From contig CM023540.1 in assembly GCA_013350335.1 (NCBI GenBank), positions 44,127,222 to 44,191,221 on the forward strand: 64,000 nt of DNA, written 5' to 3'. Shown in pieces: positions 1 through 10,845 of this stretch (within the stretch, counting starts at the first letter, position 1; every line of letters starts with the position of its first letter). This DNA is from Chimonanthus salicifolius. Its lineage: Eukaryota > Streptophyta > Magnoliopsida > Laurales > Calycanthaceae. Position numbers and translations under genes: made by a program. Under the pieces are notes generated by a model. It did not search any database and was not told the DNA's origin. It saw only the letters and a program-made list of their open reading frames with translations.

Positions 1-1052
1 AGGCTTTCTTTTTCTCCTTGTTCTTGTACCTTTAACTTGCAACATCTCAACTTTACATACAAAGGCCATTTTTTGTCTTCTAGGAATGAGACCAAACCAC
101 TGTAAGAAAATTTCTCTCATTTTTGTCATATATCAAGACTATCCTCAAGGTCTCCCAATGTGGACATTCCTAATTCAGCCTTTTAATGTTGTTGCACTAA
201 TCCATCTAAGAATGTGCATGCAAGCAGTACAAAACTTATATGAAATTGTAGCAATGTGTACCCATATTTCTCATACAATAATCATGGATATGAACATGTT
301 GCAGTTATGGGAAATAGAATATTGTCACATAAGCTAGTGGTTGTATGTACCCTAATTTTCCGATACTGTCCACATGCAAAACTCACAAGAGAATTGAAAT
401 TTACCTTCATAATACAGAAGAACAAGGACAATCCCAAAATTTCAAATCTGAAGAAATGGTATTTTTGAAAATTGAACTGATAAGATTTAATAAAAGAATT
501 TTCTTTGCAGAATGTAGTACATTTGAATTTTCAAGATTGGTCCCAACCTAAATGGTCAATGGAGGAATCTACACTGACAGGACACTATCTGGATTGTTGC
601 TTTGACAATCACTCATCTATGTCCTAATTTTTGGCACAGTGACACAGATTGGTGGCCAGAAGAACCTTCATGACTTATGCAGCCATAGTCGCTGGAAGGT
701 TCATGACTTCATGCACATGATGTGTAATAGATCCTCTTTTGCAACTTAAGCCTGCATGGAAGTGTTTCAGCATGTAGCGCTGGCTCATCCAAAGCATACA
801 TTGATGTGGTCACCTCAACTGAAGAAGAGATGCAGGGAAATCCTTGCGTGGTCAAGAAGCAAGAAGGGGATTTTTAATCAATAAATGGCCACAAGCATGT
901 GAACATGACTCAAGCCAGCACTTGAAAAGATAGAGAACATTTAAGTTTAACCCTATCACATCGGCTAAAGTAATCATGGTCCAACCATATTGTAGCTGTT
1001 GGTACCACCCAAGGAAATGACCTTGGAAATGTATCAAAATAGAATTGTGAGA

Positions 1053-1167
1053 AAGGACCAGATGGTTTATACATGCCCCAAGGATTAGTCAGGTAGGACG
1101 CCTAGAAAATTCAGGTGGGACGCTTGAATACCTTGGTCTTCAAAAAGAAAAAGAGCAAGGACCAGAT
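1053..1167 (+). mobile_element. 5'-truncated SINE with 11-bp target-site duplication
   Basis: AAGGACCAGAT occurs at 1053-1063 and again at 1157-1167. Between the copies is a SINE 3' end that reads acatgccccaaggattagtc and ends in an A-rich tail. The same motif (catgccccaatgattagtca) is in the fuller SINE at 29577-29791. The duplication and A-tail are the marks of target-primed insertion. Confidence 0.75.
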
Positions 1168-1275
1168 TTGGAGGGACTCATGATGCCACTGGAGTAGTTT
1201 CTTAGAGGTTATTTCTGTAATAATTATGTTTACAATATCGGTCATTTCATTGATTTAACTATGGGACATTCTCAG

Positions 1276-1400
1276 GTTCTTGTGGATGTATGTACATCCA
1301 AACATATACAACCAATAGGAGAAGCTGTTCTGCAACAACAGTATTTATTATTGATTTCAGCCACAACTGAGAAAAAAGGATATACATCCACAAGTACATG
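1276..1400. repeat. Small hairpin MITE-like element
   Basis: The left arm (ttcttgtggatgtatgtaca, from about 1277) is the inverse complement of the right arm (about 1378-1400, ggatatacatccacaagtac) with small differences. The whole is about 125 bp. No target duplication was identified, so the transposon class is open. Confidence 0.5.
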
Positions 1401-2479
1401 AAAGTTTCTCTTCGAGTATGTCTGTCAGTTTTTATTAGTTATATGTGGATGGGAGTGTACTTTATATAAAAGGAAGATATTGGCACTTAAATGAGGAGAG
1501 GAAACATACAAGACTTTTTCAGTGGTTATATTCTTCCAACAAATTCATGCTAGGATGGACTAATGAAGCATTGCTCATGATTTTTTCATCAGAAAATCAG
1601 TCTTGGCAAGAGTTATGGACCTTGTTTGCATGTCTCTAGCATTGTACCACTTATTACATGCATCCAGTAGGAATTCTAGTACACATTTCATGCAATGGAT
1701 TGTAAGATTACTGGAAAGTTAAGATGTGCTGGGGTTGAACTTGAGTTGGACAGTTGGACCTAAAAGATTTGTCATCCATTATTAGAATAACTTAATTTGG
1801 GCATTATGCTTCTCTCACTTCCATGAGCATCTTCTGAACTTATAAAAGCTATTTGTTGCAATGCCACATTTGGATATTCAGTTGGAACCTTCTCAAGAAT
1901 GTCCATTATCCATGATTTAACTTGAAGTTACAAAATTGTCTTCCCTGACAAGCATTCATGTCAAGAATCTGCCTAGTATCATATACTTCAGCAGAAGATG
2001 AAAATTAGATATTCTTGGTGTGTTGTGGAGAAAATATAATTAAAACATTGGAAAGGGGAAAAGATAGAAAATCAATCCAAAAACATACACAAGGCAAGAT
2101 CAAATTTAACACCGTTTGGAGATAGTTACATCCACAAGTCAAAGGGAAGATAGTTTTCCCCTATGTCGAAAAGAAAAGGGAGAATTACAGTGTGCCTACA
2201 ACAACCAAAAAAGTAAAACCTCTCTCATAGCAACGTTCATTCAAGGTTTCGACAACATTCAGAACAAGCTCTCCAACCCAAAACCTCTCACTAGAAAATC
2301 TAATTTCACATTCTCTCATATATTGTAGAAAAGACTTTCTAGAAGTCCTTAGCAACACAAGCCAAATATAGAATCTAGAATCTCTACGAGATAGCCACCT
2401 GATTGGATTTGGCTATCCTAACAAATGTAAAATTCCTACTATGACTCTTGCACAAAATTAGAAATTGAGCTAAAGAGGA

Positions 2480-2485
<6 letters not shown>

Positions 2486-2515
<30 letters not shown>
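2486..2515 (+). repeat. GA dinucleotide microsatellite
   Basis: Uninterrupted AG repeat of about 14 units, non-coding. Confidence 0.9.
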
Positions 2516-2517
<2 letters not shown>

Positions 2518-4018
2518 ACCGTTTTAGGAACTACAATCATTTACTTCTTACATCAATGTCTTAGATAGCTTTCTATGTCTGTGGCATAGTCTCGCAACTT
2601 AATTTGGAGATATTAGTACTCTTGAGCATTGTTGAGATATTCGTACTCTTGGGCATTGTTGTTAAAGTCATACAATACACAACTCATATCTTACAATTCA
2701 TATGATATGATAAGAGGAGTGATTCGTATTTATTAAAAAAATCTTATGATTCCTATAAATAATAGAATTATGGGGTTCTTTATAATGTGAAAGTAAGAAT
2801 TTTTTTTTTGTTTTGATGGTTTTTAAGGCTTGAGTTGTTGGTCATATAGGACCTCAAATTTTTTGGGGAAGTGTTAGGTCATTGTTGACTTTTCACAATA
2901 TATTTTGGGTTATATACTGGTATTATATTTTTGGAAGTTGGAAAATTAAAATTTGAACTCCTATGAACTAGTTATACAATATTTACTTTATATTGAAAGA
3001 AAGAAGGAGAATTGCTCACATTATTACCTTTTAGACATCTTATATGTTTCTGCATATATTAAATATTTTTTTATGAAAAACATTTAATTCTACGGTTTAC
3101 GATACACGATTTGCGGATCAAGATGTACAATGATTTTACAATACAATTCAATTTTCACAACATTTTGTGTTTAACTTGAATTTAGCTACTACTTCAACAC
3201 CAGTTAAACATGAAGAGCTAGGGACATCTTCACCATTTTTAGTCGAAACGAACTAAAATGTTGACTTATAGGATACTTCCCTCTCCAACAAAGTACTAAA
3301 GACCTCATCACATATGCATAGTTCACGAAGTAGAGGTCACTAATGTCGCATTAGTCAAATGCTTGGAAGGAAAAGGCTAATTTCTGTGAGTAAGCTAAGT
3401 TCCAAAGCAGAACCCATATAGAACAAGTTGCTTAATTTATGGTCCAATTAAAACAAGACTCATTAATGCTATTCCCCCAAATATGAATACTCTCACAGAG
3501 CCTGCAAATCTAAAAATATTATCTATTCTCTCTCTTTGTATGTCACATCAACATGTAACTATAAAGTTGCATGCCCCATTAATCATATAATTGTGTGATT
3601 GTAAAATTTTTACATTCATTTCTATTCAGCTGTACAACCTATAAGAAGAAAACTTTCATTCATACACTGCATAAGGCTTCATGCTCCTAACAACTAAAGT
3701 TGGAACCAATTCAACTGTAATAAGTAACTATGCTTAAGAAATAAATGTTCATGTCCAACGTTAGTGTCATATTGTCAAATGGAAAATATTGTTCTCTATA
3801 GTAAAAATCAAGGTAAAAATGGTCTAGTAGAGCTAAGAAACTGCCCACATGGAAGCAACAGTAGGCATGCGAGTATGTTATCAAATAGACATGTCTACTT
3901 CAGATATTGTCAATGGCAAAAGATACCAAGGAATAAGCATGTCAAGGAAAACAAAACTACAGAAAGCGATATAAAGGAAAAAAAATCAAGCCAAGAGATG
4001 AAAATAAAGTTATTTGAC

Positions 4019-6034
4019 CTATTACAGTTGGAATAATTAAATCCCTCTCCTTCCTGACAAATGCCCCTCCAGCGACGTGGAACTTGTCCCATGCTCTCAT
4101 CTTTGAAGCTTTCAGATTCGGGCCATATTCCTATGCAACAGATCAGGTATACAATCTCACAGGCATAAAGTATGAGCAGATTAATGATTTCATGACCATA
4201 TAAAACATAAATTCTTACCAGTGTCCATAATACCAATAATAGACCCATCACCAGACCAACTCTTCGAAAGAAGTCCAGTCCTGATTTCGGGTTTCAGGTG
4301 CAGGAAATCCCAACTTCTAGTTGTCTGCAGGCTAAGGATATGATTGGGCATGACACGAACAACTCCCGGGAAGTCTGCATTGTTAGTCTTCACTGTTGTT
4401 AACTAAAAACACACATTCCTATCATTATTCATAAGCTGAAAGAAAGGAATTCATCTCAAAACACCTGCAATTAGCTTTGCTTGAGATTGTGTCATTACAG
4501 CAGCAAACCCGGAAAATCCATGCTTGTAGCTATAAAGTATTGAATCCACAGCAGCTTCTTTGCTACAGAGACCGCAGATTCAAGAAGCATCAACCCATCA
4601 ATTTTTTGGATTCCAAGATTTCATTGATACCATGGAAGATTGATTTCTCTTTAACTATAGACTCATTAATTTTATGCAATCCTCTTCACCAAAGATGACA
4701 TTGTGTAGCAATGATCTAGGCCATTGATGTGATGGGCCTATCAATGGAGGATATCCCAAATTGGTTGATCCTAGTTACTTTGACCTTTATTTTCAATAGA
4801 AATGCTTTTAATCTATACTAATAGGTCCATTTTTGTTGTTGAGATCCATTGATGACTCACCACGTGCCCAATAGGGTCTAGTATGGGGTATAGGCATCGA
4901 GTTGGGCCAACCTAATATGGGATGAATAAAGGGACTATTTTTTGCATTCCATCAACTCTAGAGCTTTTGGTGTATTGGTCAAGTACTTAACATTTGGTAT
5001 CAAAGCGGGTACCATGTTCCGATTTTGAATCCTAGTGAAGGTGAACTAGGGAAAGGCTACCTGATAACAGTGTGAAAACTACCACAGAGGTAGAAAGGGT
5101 AAGTGAAAGCCACCACACAGTGGGCCGTCAGAAGGTCAACAGATACGCATGTTGGTGGTCTGCTATGTGACAAGTCAGCATTGAGGAGGAGGGTTGAGAT
5201 TCTTTGATGACTTTCCACATGCCTCGTGGGGTCCAACTTGGGATATAGGCATCAAGTTGGGACAACCTAGAATGGGATAGTATAAAGGGTCTGATTTTCT
5301 GTGCTCCATCAGCTCTTGAGCTTTGGCATATTGGTTAAGTACTTAACATCAGTGACACTCTAGTTAAAGAATTGGGATCATCCAAATGTGATCAGTGACT
5401 CTGTGCACATCCATAGAAGACTAGAAACTACTCCAACACAAAGACAAGGAATCTAAACTAGAATGTACTATGAGAAGGGAAAGACCATTAACATGTCAAT
5501 ACAGGTAGTAATACATCATTAATATAATTGTCAACAGAGTTGAGTGAAAAAGAACTCAAAAAGATGTATTAAGTGTAGACAGTCAAGATGACGAGTTGTG
5601 TGATAGGAACCACATAAGTCCCTTTTATGAGGACCCAATTCACAGATTCCGGGGTGTGTGTGGGAGGAGGAATAGTCCATGTTTGCTAGAAAACAACAAC
5701 AATAACAAGAACATATTGAAATTTCCTTCGAATGAACAGAATGAAGCAAGGATAGAACCTTCCAAGAACGTGGGAGAGAATCCCATGGTGCAATTCCTCT
5801 GTGAGCTTTGGTTCTACATCACTTTGCTCACCCATGTAAACTATGTGAACCTGAAGAAGCAAAGAAAGACAGTTAGGAAATGGCCCAGAGAAACCAAAAA
5901 CATGAAATTCTTCAATTGACAGACACCAACAACATGGGGAGGAAGAGATTTGAGTCACAAACATTTGTTGTAGAGTTTGCTGTGAGGAGAGAGAGTAGCA
6001 GAGAACAGAGTAGGAGGTCAGATCCAAAGCCCAT
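4019..6034 (-). CDS. Subtilisin-like serine protease (subtilase, SBT family), first five exons; 3' part not in view
   Basis: Secreted or apoplastic serine protease of the plant subtilase family (MEROPS S8A). Five exons join in frame with GT/AG borders: 6034-5963, 5850-5759, 4562-4465, 4374-4219 and 4130-4019. Exon 1 encodes 24 residues ([20 protein letters not shown]...), a typical signal peptide. Exon 2 starts VHIVYMGEQ, the opening of the I9 prodomain, which continues in exon 3 through [14 protein letters not shown]. Exon 4 carries [15 protein letters not shown] and SIIGIMDTG, whose Asp is the first catalytic residue. Exon 5 carries [14 protein letters not shown] and [13 protein letters not shown] and ends at CNR before a GT donor. 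The expected exons with GHGTH (His) and GTSM (Ser) were not found between 1 and 4018. Either a long intron continues beyond the left edge or the gene is truncated. All visible splice sites and frames are intact, so I favour a real gene. The start codon is set by the signal peptide. Confidence 0.85.
4837..5348 (+). mobile_element. TRIM (terminal-repeat retrotransposon in miniature), 512 bp
   Basis: Two direct repeats of about 156 bp (4837-4992 and 5192-5348) share tgaga..c..tgatgact, the ggtataggcatc segment and the end agtacttaaca. Two bases after the first repeat is TGGTATCAAAGC (4995-5006), one base from the initiator-Met-tRNA primer-binding site TGGTATCAGAGC. Just before the second repeat is a purine tract (GAGGAGGAGGG, 5183-5193). 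The internal part is about 200 bp and non-coding. It lies in intron 2 of the subtilase gene, antisense. A 5-bp target duplication was not recognisable. Confidence 0.85.
4995..5006 (+). promoter_or_regulatory. Primer-binding site of the TRIM element
   Basis: TGGTATCAAAGC, complementary to the 3' end of initiator methionine tRNA with one mismatch, placed 2 bp after the left LTR as in Copia-type and TRIM retroelements. Confidence 0.8.
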
Positions 6035-8014
6035 GTTTTCTGTTTTTTATTTTTGCCTGGAAGGAGACGGCAAGCAAGAAGACCACGTTATTTTATCCTT
6101 GGCTAGATCGTCTTCCTCCAACCACAGCCATTTTGGTCGATCTCAATCCCTGCATTGTTTGAAGGTAACGGGTGATCTCAAATTTCTAACGGAAACTGTA
6201 GTGATTCTTCTAAAGCCTCTCTTATATTATTCACTGATCTATCCATCAATGCTTAAAATATGTATATATAAATTTAAAAGGTCAACGGGGTCAATGGATG
6301 AGTAAAGCTTTATATCCATCTATTTAATAAATTTATATATTAAAGTATTTTAAAAGAATGTAAAAAAATGCTATTGTTGAAATTATATACATAAAATACA
6401 AAATGTAAATAAATAAAGGTCTTATATTTTTTTGAAATAGTTTAATATTATTAGATAAAGAGAAACTAGAAGTGCAAATACAAAAATGAGAAATCAGATA
6501 AAGGTAACAAAAGAAAATGCCCTCAGAAAGGATGAACAACATGAGCACATAATAGAGACACTAAGGGGTCTAGCAAGATTAACACATTCTTTCCAAACAT
6601 GAAAAATATCTGACATAGATATATTCTTAAATTCCTATAAAAAACAGCCAACACTTTGTGATAACACATCTTTCAACCACCGCACTGAACTTAATAATAA
6701 AGTCCTTATAGTTCAAAGGCACCCCTTTTTAAATCAAATACTAATGTCTCCTTAGTATTCATATTAGGGACAAAGGGGACATAATTTTCTAACCATACTC
6801 ATTGAAATAGCAACTCTAAATTTACTAAGGTCTACTTAATGAAATTTTTTCTTATGTGAGATTTTCAAAACATAAAATGGAGTATAATTTTGAATTTTAC
6901 TAATCATACTCATTGAAATAGCACCTCTAAATTTATTAGATATAAAAGTATAGTCTCATTTAATGGTTAATATCCAAACATGACATGCATATAGAGATGT
7001 CACACCATGGATATAAAAAAGACATAAATTTATATAAAATAAAGTATTTGACATAATATGAAATGGTACCATGGAAGAATTGCCTAGTATTTTTTTTAGT
7101 ATAGCTTTGACACGAATATAAGACCATATAACATATGACATAGTTGCAATGCTCATAGGTCATACCAATTAAAAGTTGTTGGCCCTAAAGTTGATACTTA
7201 AATTGAAATTATAAAGTTAAATGAAAAAAAAAATGCGATGGAATATCTTTTAAATAATTTGGATGCATATATAGAAGATCGAAAATAAATTAATACAAAA
7301 GATTCAAAGTAGAACATTGTTAGAAAATCATGATACGATAACATTCTTGAAGTAAAACTCACTCTAAAAAACTAACTATTGAGAGAATGGAGCCTCCTCA
7401 AATGTTATATAGAGTCTTTTAGTTTCATAAATTATTGGATACGACAGTTTTTATCACTTCACAAATATAAATGACGAATTTAAGCCCTACATTGATATAA
7501 TATTATAAAGACATGGTCAAAATTATCATTTTATGAACACAATAACTCTTTATAAGGTGGAATTAAAATGTAAAATCTAAAAATATGACCTCACCTATTG
7601 CTATCAATGATAGCTATGAATTATGAAATAGCTCAGTGGAGACTGGAGATATATCCATTTTAATAAATCATTTCATAGATTTTAAGGTTGGATTTTGGAT
7701 TTTCTTGTGATCGATATGATTAATGTACTATAATTATATCACTTGTTCATTATGAAATGTTATATAAAACATCATAAAAACTTGTGCTATAAGAAATTTT
7801 GATTCCACGTCGAAATTTAGCTTTGCAATGCCACCCCCTTTGCAAGAGGATGTACGGTCACGATTGGTCCTAATTAAGAATGATAAAAACTAGAATTGCG
7901 ATACATGATAGATCTAAAGGACAGTTAATGATGGTCATTTAAAACTTTTTAGAGATAGTAAAAACAATATCATATATTTATATATTTACATAATTTTATG
8001 CTATTGGACAAGAG

Positions 8015-8630
8015 CAATTTTTTAAAGTCTTCAAAATTTTACATTATCTAACAGCGAATATTTATTAGGTTAGATAAAAAAATTAGGTTAGATCAAGAAG
8101 CTTTAAAAATTAAATTGGTATCAAATTGAGTATATGTGCAATTGACGAAATAAGCAGGTGTGGGAGAGACTCATTCATAGGTCGAACGTGAGTCCTACAA
8201 TCTAAAGTTTGCACCAAACAAACTTGTTTAGAAATTCTTATATCCTCTAAAATGTATTAGGCCATGCATGGACGCACATGACAAGGTAATTTTTTTCAGT
8301 AATTGTGAGAGTCATAGGTTTTAAAAGTTGAATTTTTCCTACCTTTCTGAGTGATATGAGCATGACTTATTAGATTTTGAGCATGCAAATGTGATTATAT
8401 ATATATATACTCTCTTAAAAACATTCTCATGAGACTTTTATGTAAACTTTGGTTTGCAGAGCGCACGGTAGACTTAATGGATCTAATTTCTCAGTCACAC
8501 CCACCTCTCTTCTGAAATTACACCAATACTCAATTTGATACCAATTTGACTTTTAAAGTTCATTGATTTAACTTGATGAATTTTTGCCATTAGATAAATA
8601 TGAAATTTTAAAAACTTTAAAAAACATAGC
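8015..8630. mobile_element. MITE with long terminal inverted repeats (about 140 bp arms)
   Basis: Left arm about 8015-8175 and right arm about 8490-8630 are imperfect inverse complements. Both contain aaattggtatcaaattgagt when read inward from their ends, preceded by ttttttaaagt at the tips. The spacer is non-coding. Arms this long suggest a Mutator-like or foldback non-autonomous element. I found no target duplication. Confidence 0.7.
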
Positions 8631-8760
8631 TTCTTCTATTCAATAAAGATGAGATTATACAAGCATCATATACAAGTCAAAGCCTTTCATACATAATCCA
8701 ATCATGTGAGCTCAAGTGACACCAATTAGCTGTTTGTTTTCTTGGAAGAGAGTATATATG

Positions 8761-8761
8761 C

Positions 8762-8813
<52 letters not shown>
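8761..8813 (+). repeat. Compound CT/AT microsatellite
   Basis: About 12 CT units run directly into about 14 AT units. Non-coding. Confidence 0.9.
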
Positions 8814-8815
<2 letters not shown>

Positions 8816-9189
8816 TTCCATGGGCAACAAAACCCAAGACAAATGGGGCCCACCTTGGCTCCACTTACATCGCATATTGCCCTTACATCCTATCATATCT
8901 TGTGAATTGGATTTCTATCCAATTTAAACACATTTTAAGTTTATCTCACCGTTGGATTGAAATCCATTCAAAACTATTCCATTTTTACCATTGATTTTGG
9001 AACTCTTAAAAATCATGACTTTTGAAATCTAATAGACCTGAGTTTTTATGAGAAGCATTATTTGAAAAAACTTTATCATATAAATGACAACTACTTGATT
9101 AGAAAATCTATAAACTTTATCATATCCCTACAATTTGCTCCATCTGAAAATGGGTCCAATAGTTTCATAAAATCTAAAAACATGCAAAT

Positions 9190-9360
9190 ATTGTAACGAC
9201 ATGTCCCTCTAACACAATATTATCCATCACACTTTGCATTGGGCCCAGGATGTCCAAAATGTGTTGTGCTTAGGTGGAGGGGTGCTCCCTCTTATAAACC
9301 CCCAAAATTTCTAGCTCCGGGGTGATGTGGTACTTTTTCCCACACCACACCCCCAGCCAG
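9190..9360 (-). repeat. Inverted TRIM-family LTR fragment
   Basis: Read on the minus strand this matches the LTR family of 9586-9806: a start near GTGTGGGAAAAAGT, a TATAAGAGGGAGC block, GGGCCCAATGCAAAG, GATAATATTGTG and the end GTTACA. It lies head to head with the next plus-strand LTR. Confidence 0.65.
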
Positions 9361-10112
9361 CTCTCTCTCTTTCTCTCCAGCTTGGGGATTGGGCCTGAGG
9401 CTTCTGGGCCTAGGCCCAATGCAAAATTGTGAGGGTTTTTCAAGTCCAAAGAGGATAATATTGTGTTGGACGGACGAGTTGTTACAAATTGTATCAAAGA
9501 AATGTTCAACTCTCTACTTCTGTGGGCCCTCTGTCTTTGGGTTATGGCCAAGCCAAGGGCGGCTTTGGGCTTAAGAGGGGTGGATTGTGATGCCCCTGCC
9601 CACTGCCCATTGCCCACTTGGGCCTGTGGGAAGGAGTCCCACATCGCCTAAAGAGGGGATGTGTGGAGGAGTTTTAAGAGGGGAGAGCCCCTCTCCCAAG
9701 CAAGAGGCCTTTTGGGCCTGGAAGTGAGTCAGGCCCAAATGCAAATCGTGCAGGTCTGGTGGGCTCAAAGCAGACAATATTTTATGGGAGGAGTCAGGTC
9801 ATCACAAATGATATCAGAGAAAGGTTCAACCCTCTGCCTATGTAGGCCCTTTGCCTTTGTGTTGTGGCCAAGCCGAGGACAACTTTGCGCTTAAGAGGAG
9901 TGGGTTGTGAGGCCCTACCCACCTGGGCGTGTGGGAAAGAGTCTCATATCGCCTAGAGAGGGGATGTGTGGAGGAGTTTTAAGAGGGAAGAGCTCATCTC
10001 CCAAGTAAGAAGTCTTTTGGGTCTGGAAGTGAGCCGGACCCAAATGCAAAACCGTGCGGGTCAGATAGGTCCAAAGTAGACAATATCTTGCTGGAGGAGT
10101 CGAGTCGTCACA
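9361..10112 (+). mobile_element. Tandem TRIM array: one partial and two complete LTRs with two ~99-bp internal regions
   Basis: The LTRs end at 9486 (partial), 9586-9806 and 9906-10112. They start TGTGA.GCCC, contain the box cccacatcgcc or close variants, ggcctggaagtgag and gacaatat, and end TTACA or TCACA. Each LTR is followed by aattgtatcaaagaaa or aatgatatcagagaaa, a decayed initiator-Met primer-binding site. Each internal region ends in a purine tract (cttaagaggggtgga). The internal regions (9487-9585, 9807-9905) are only about 99 bp. Three LTRs sharing two interiors is the product expected from unequal recombination between LTRs. No coding capacity. Confidence 0.8.
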
Positions 10113-10635
10113 AATATATATCATTACATTTAACGAACAGTTTAAATTTTTACGAGGTGAACCTACGTGTTTCAAATGGGGTATCGCTCTCCACTATGTT
10201 ATCTACTTTAAAAACTATTCCCAGCTCAGCAATTGAGCCCATAGTCAATATAATGAGAAATGATCCTATCTTGTCATCCTAATAATAGGAATAACTTCAA
10301 ATGGTGTCAATAGAGACATGTGGAGTTCACCTTTTAAAAATCTAAATCATTCCATGATTTTTAAATGCAAAGATACAAATTGTATCTTTCATATTTTGTG
10401 AAACTATAGAATCCACCATTCAATGGATCAAATGAGAAGGGTAGGATAGAATTTATAGATTTTCTAATTAAGAACCTTTCATTTGATGTAGTTCAAAATT
10501 CAAAAGACATACATAAATGTATCTTTGCATTTTGAAATTAGTGAAAAATTTATATATTTGAAAGGTGGATCCCACATGTCTCAAATATCGTCACTATTAG
10601 AAATGAATGGACAGAATCATTCCTCATATCTAATT

Positions 10636-10845
10636 CAAGGGTAAAAAAAAAGCCCATCCGAGATCTCGGCCGAGACACCAAGATCTCTGGCCTGCCAAAA
10701 ATCGGCCGATATTTCTTTCTCTCTCCTTTTTTTTTTTTACAAATCTTGGCCGTATCGGCCGATATTGGCGAGATCTCGGTCATATCGGCCAAGATCTTGC
10801 TCGTACAGCCGATACGAGATGTATTGGCCGAGATTTATACCCCTG
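10636..10845. mobile_element. hAT-type MITE, 210 bp, 8-bp target duplication ATCTAATT
   Basis: The ends CAAGGGTAAA and (inverted) CAGGGGTATAAA form short inverted repeats. The flanks 10628-10635 and 10846-10853 are both ATCTAATT. The interior is rich in palindromes such as ATCGGCCGATAT and cgagatctcgg. An 8-bp duplication with CA-starting ends is the hAT signature. Confidence 0.8.

Larger units (their letters stand above)
1..4018. other. Left flank or long intron of the subtilase gene; no coding exon recognised
   Basis: No reading frame here looks like a real exon, and I did not see the subtilase motifs GHGTH or GTSM on the minus strand. The stretch holds a SINE fragment, a small hairpin element and a GA microsatellite, listed separately. 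The rest is AT-rich unique-looking sequence. If the subtilase gene is intact, this is part of its fifth intron. Confidence 0.5.

Noticed and set aside
4860..5010. Full-length Copia LTR retrotransposon suggested by the primer-binding site
   Set aside because: Only about 200 bp lies between the LTRs and there is no gag or pol, so TRIM is the right class.
8716..8994. Reading frame of 92 aa through the CT/AT microsatellite
   Set aside because: Its sequence is a Ser-Leu and Ile-Tyr run translated from the dinucleotide repeat; no protein family.
9270..9777. Overlapping reading frames on both strands at the 9.5-kb TRIM array
   Set aside because: They translate LTR DNA; the same peptides recur with each LTR copy and no domain is present.
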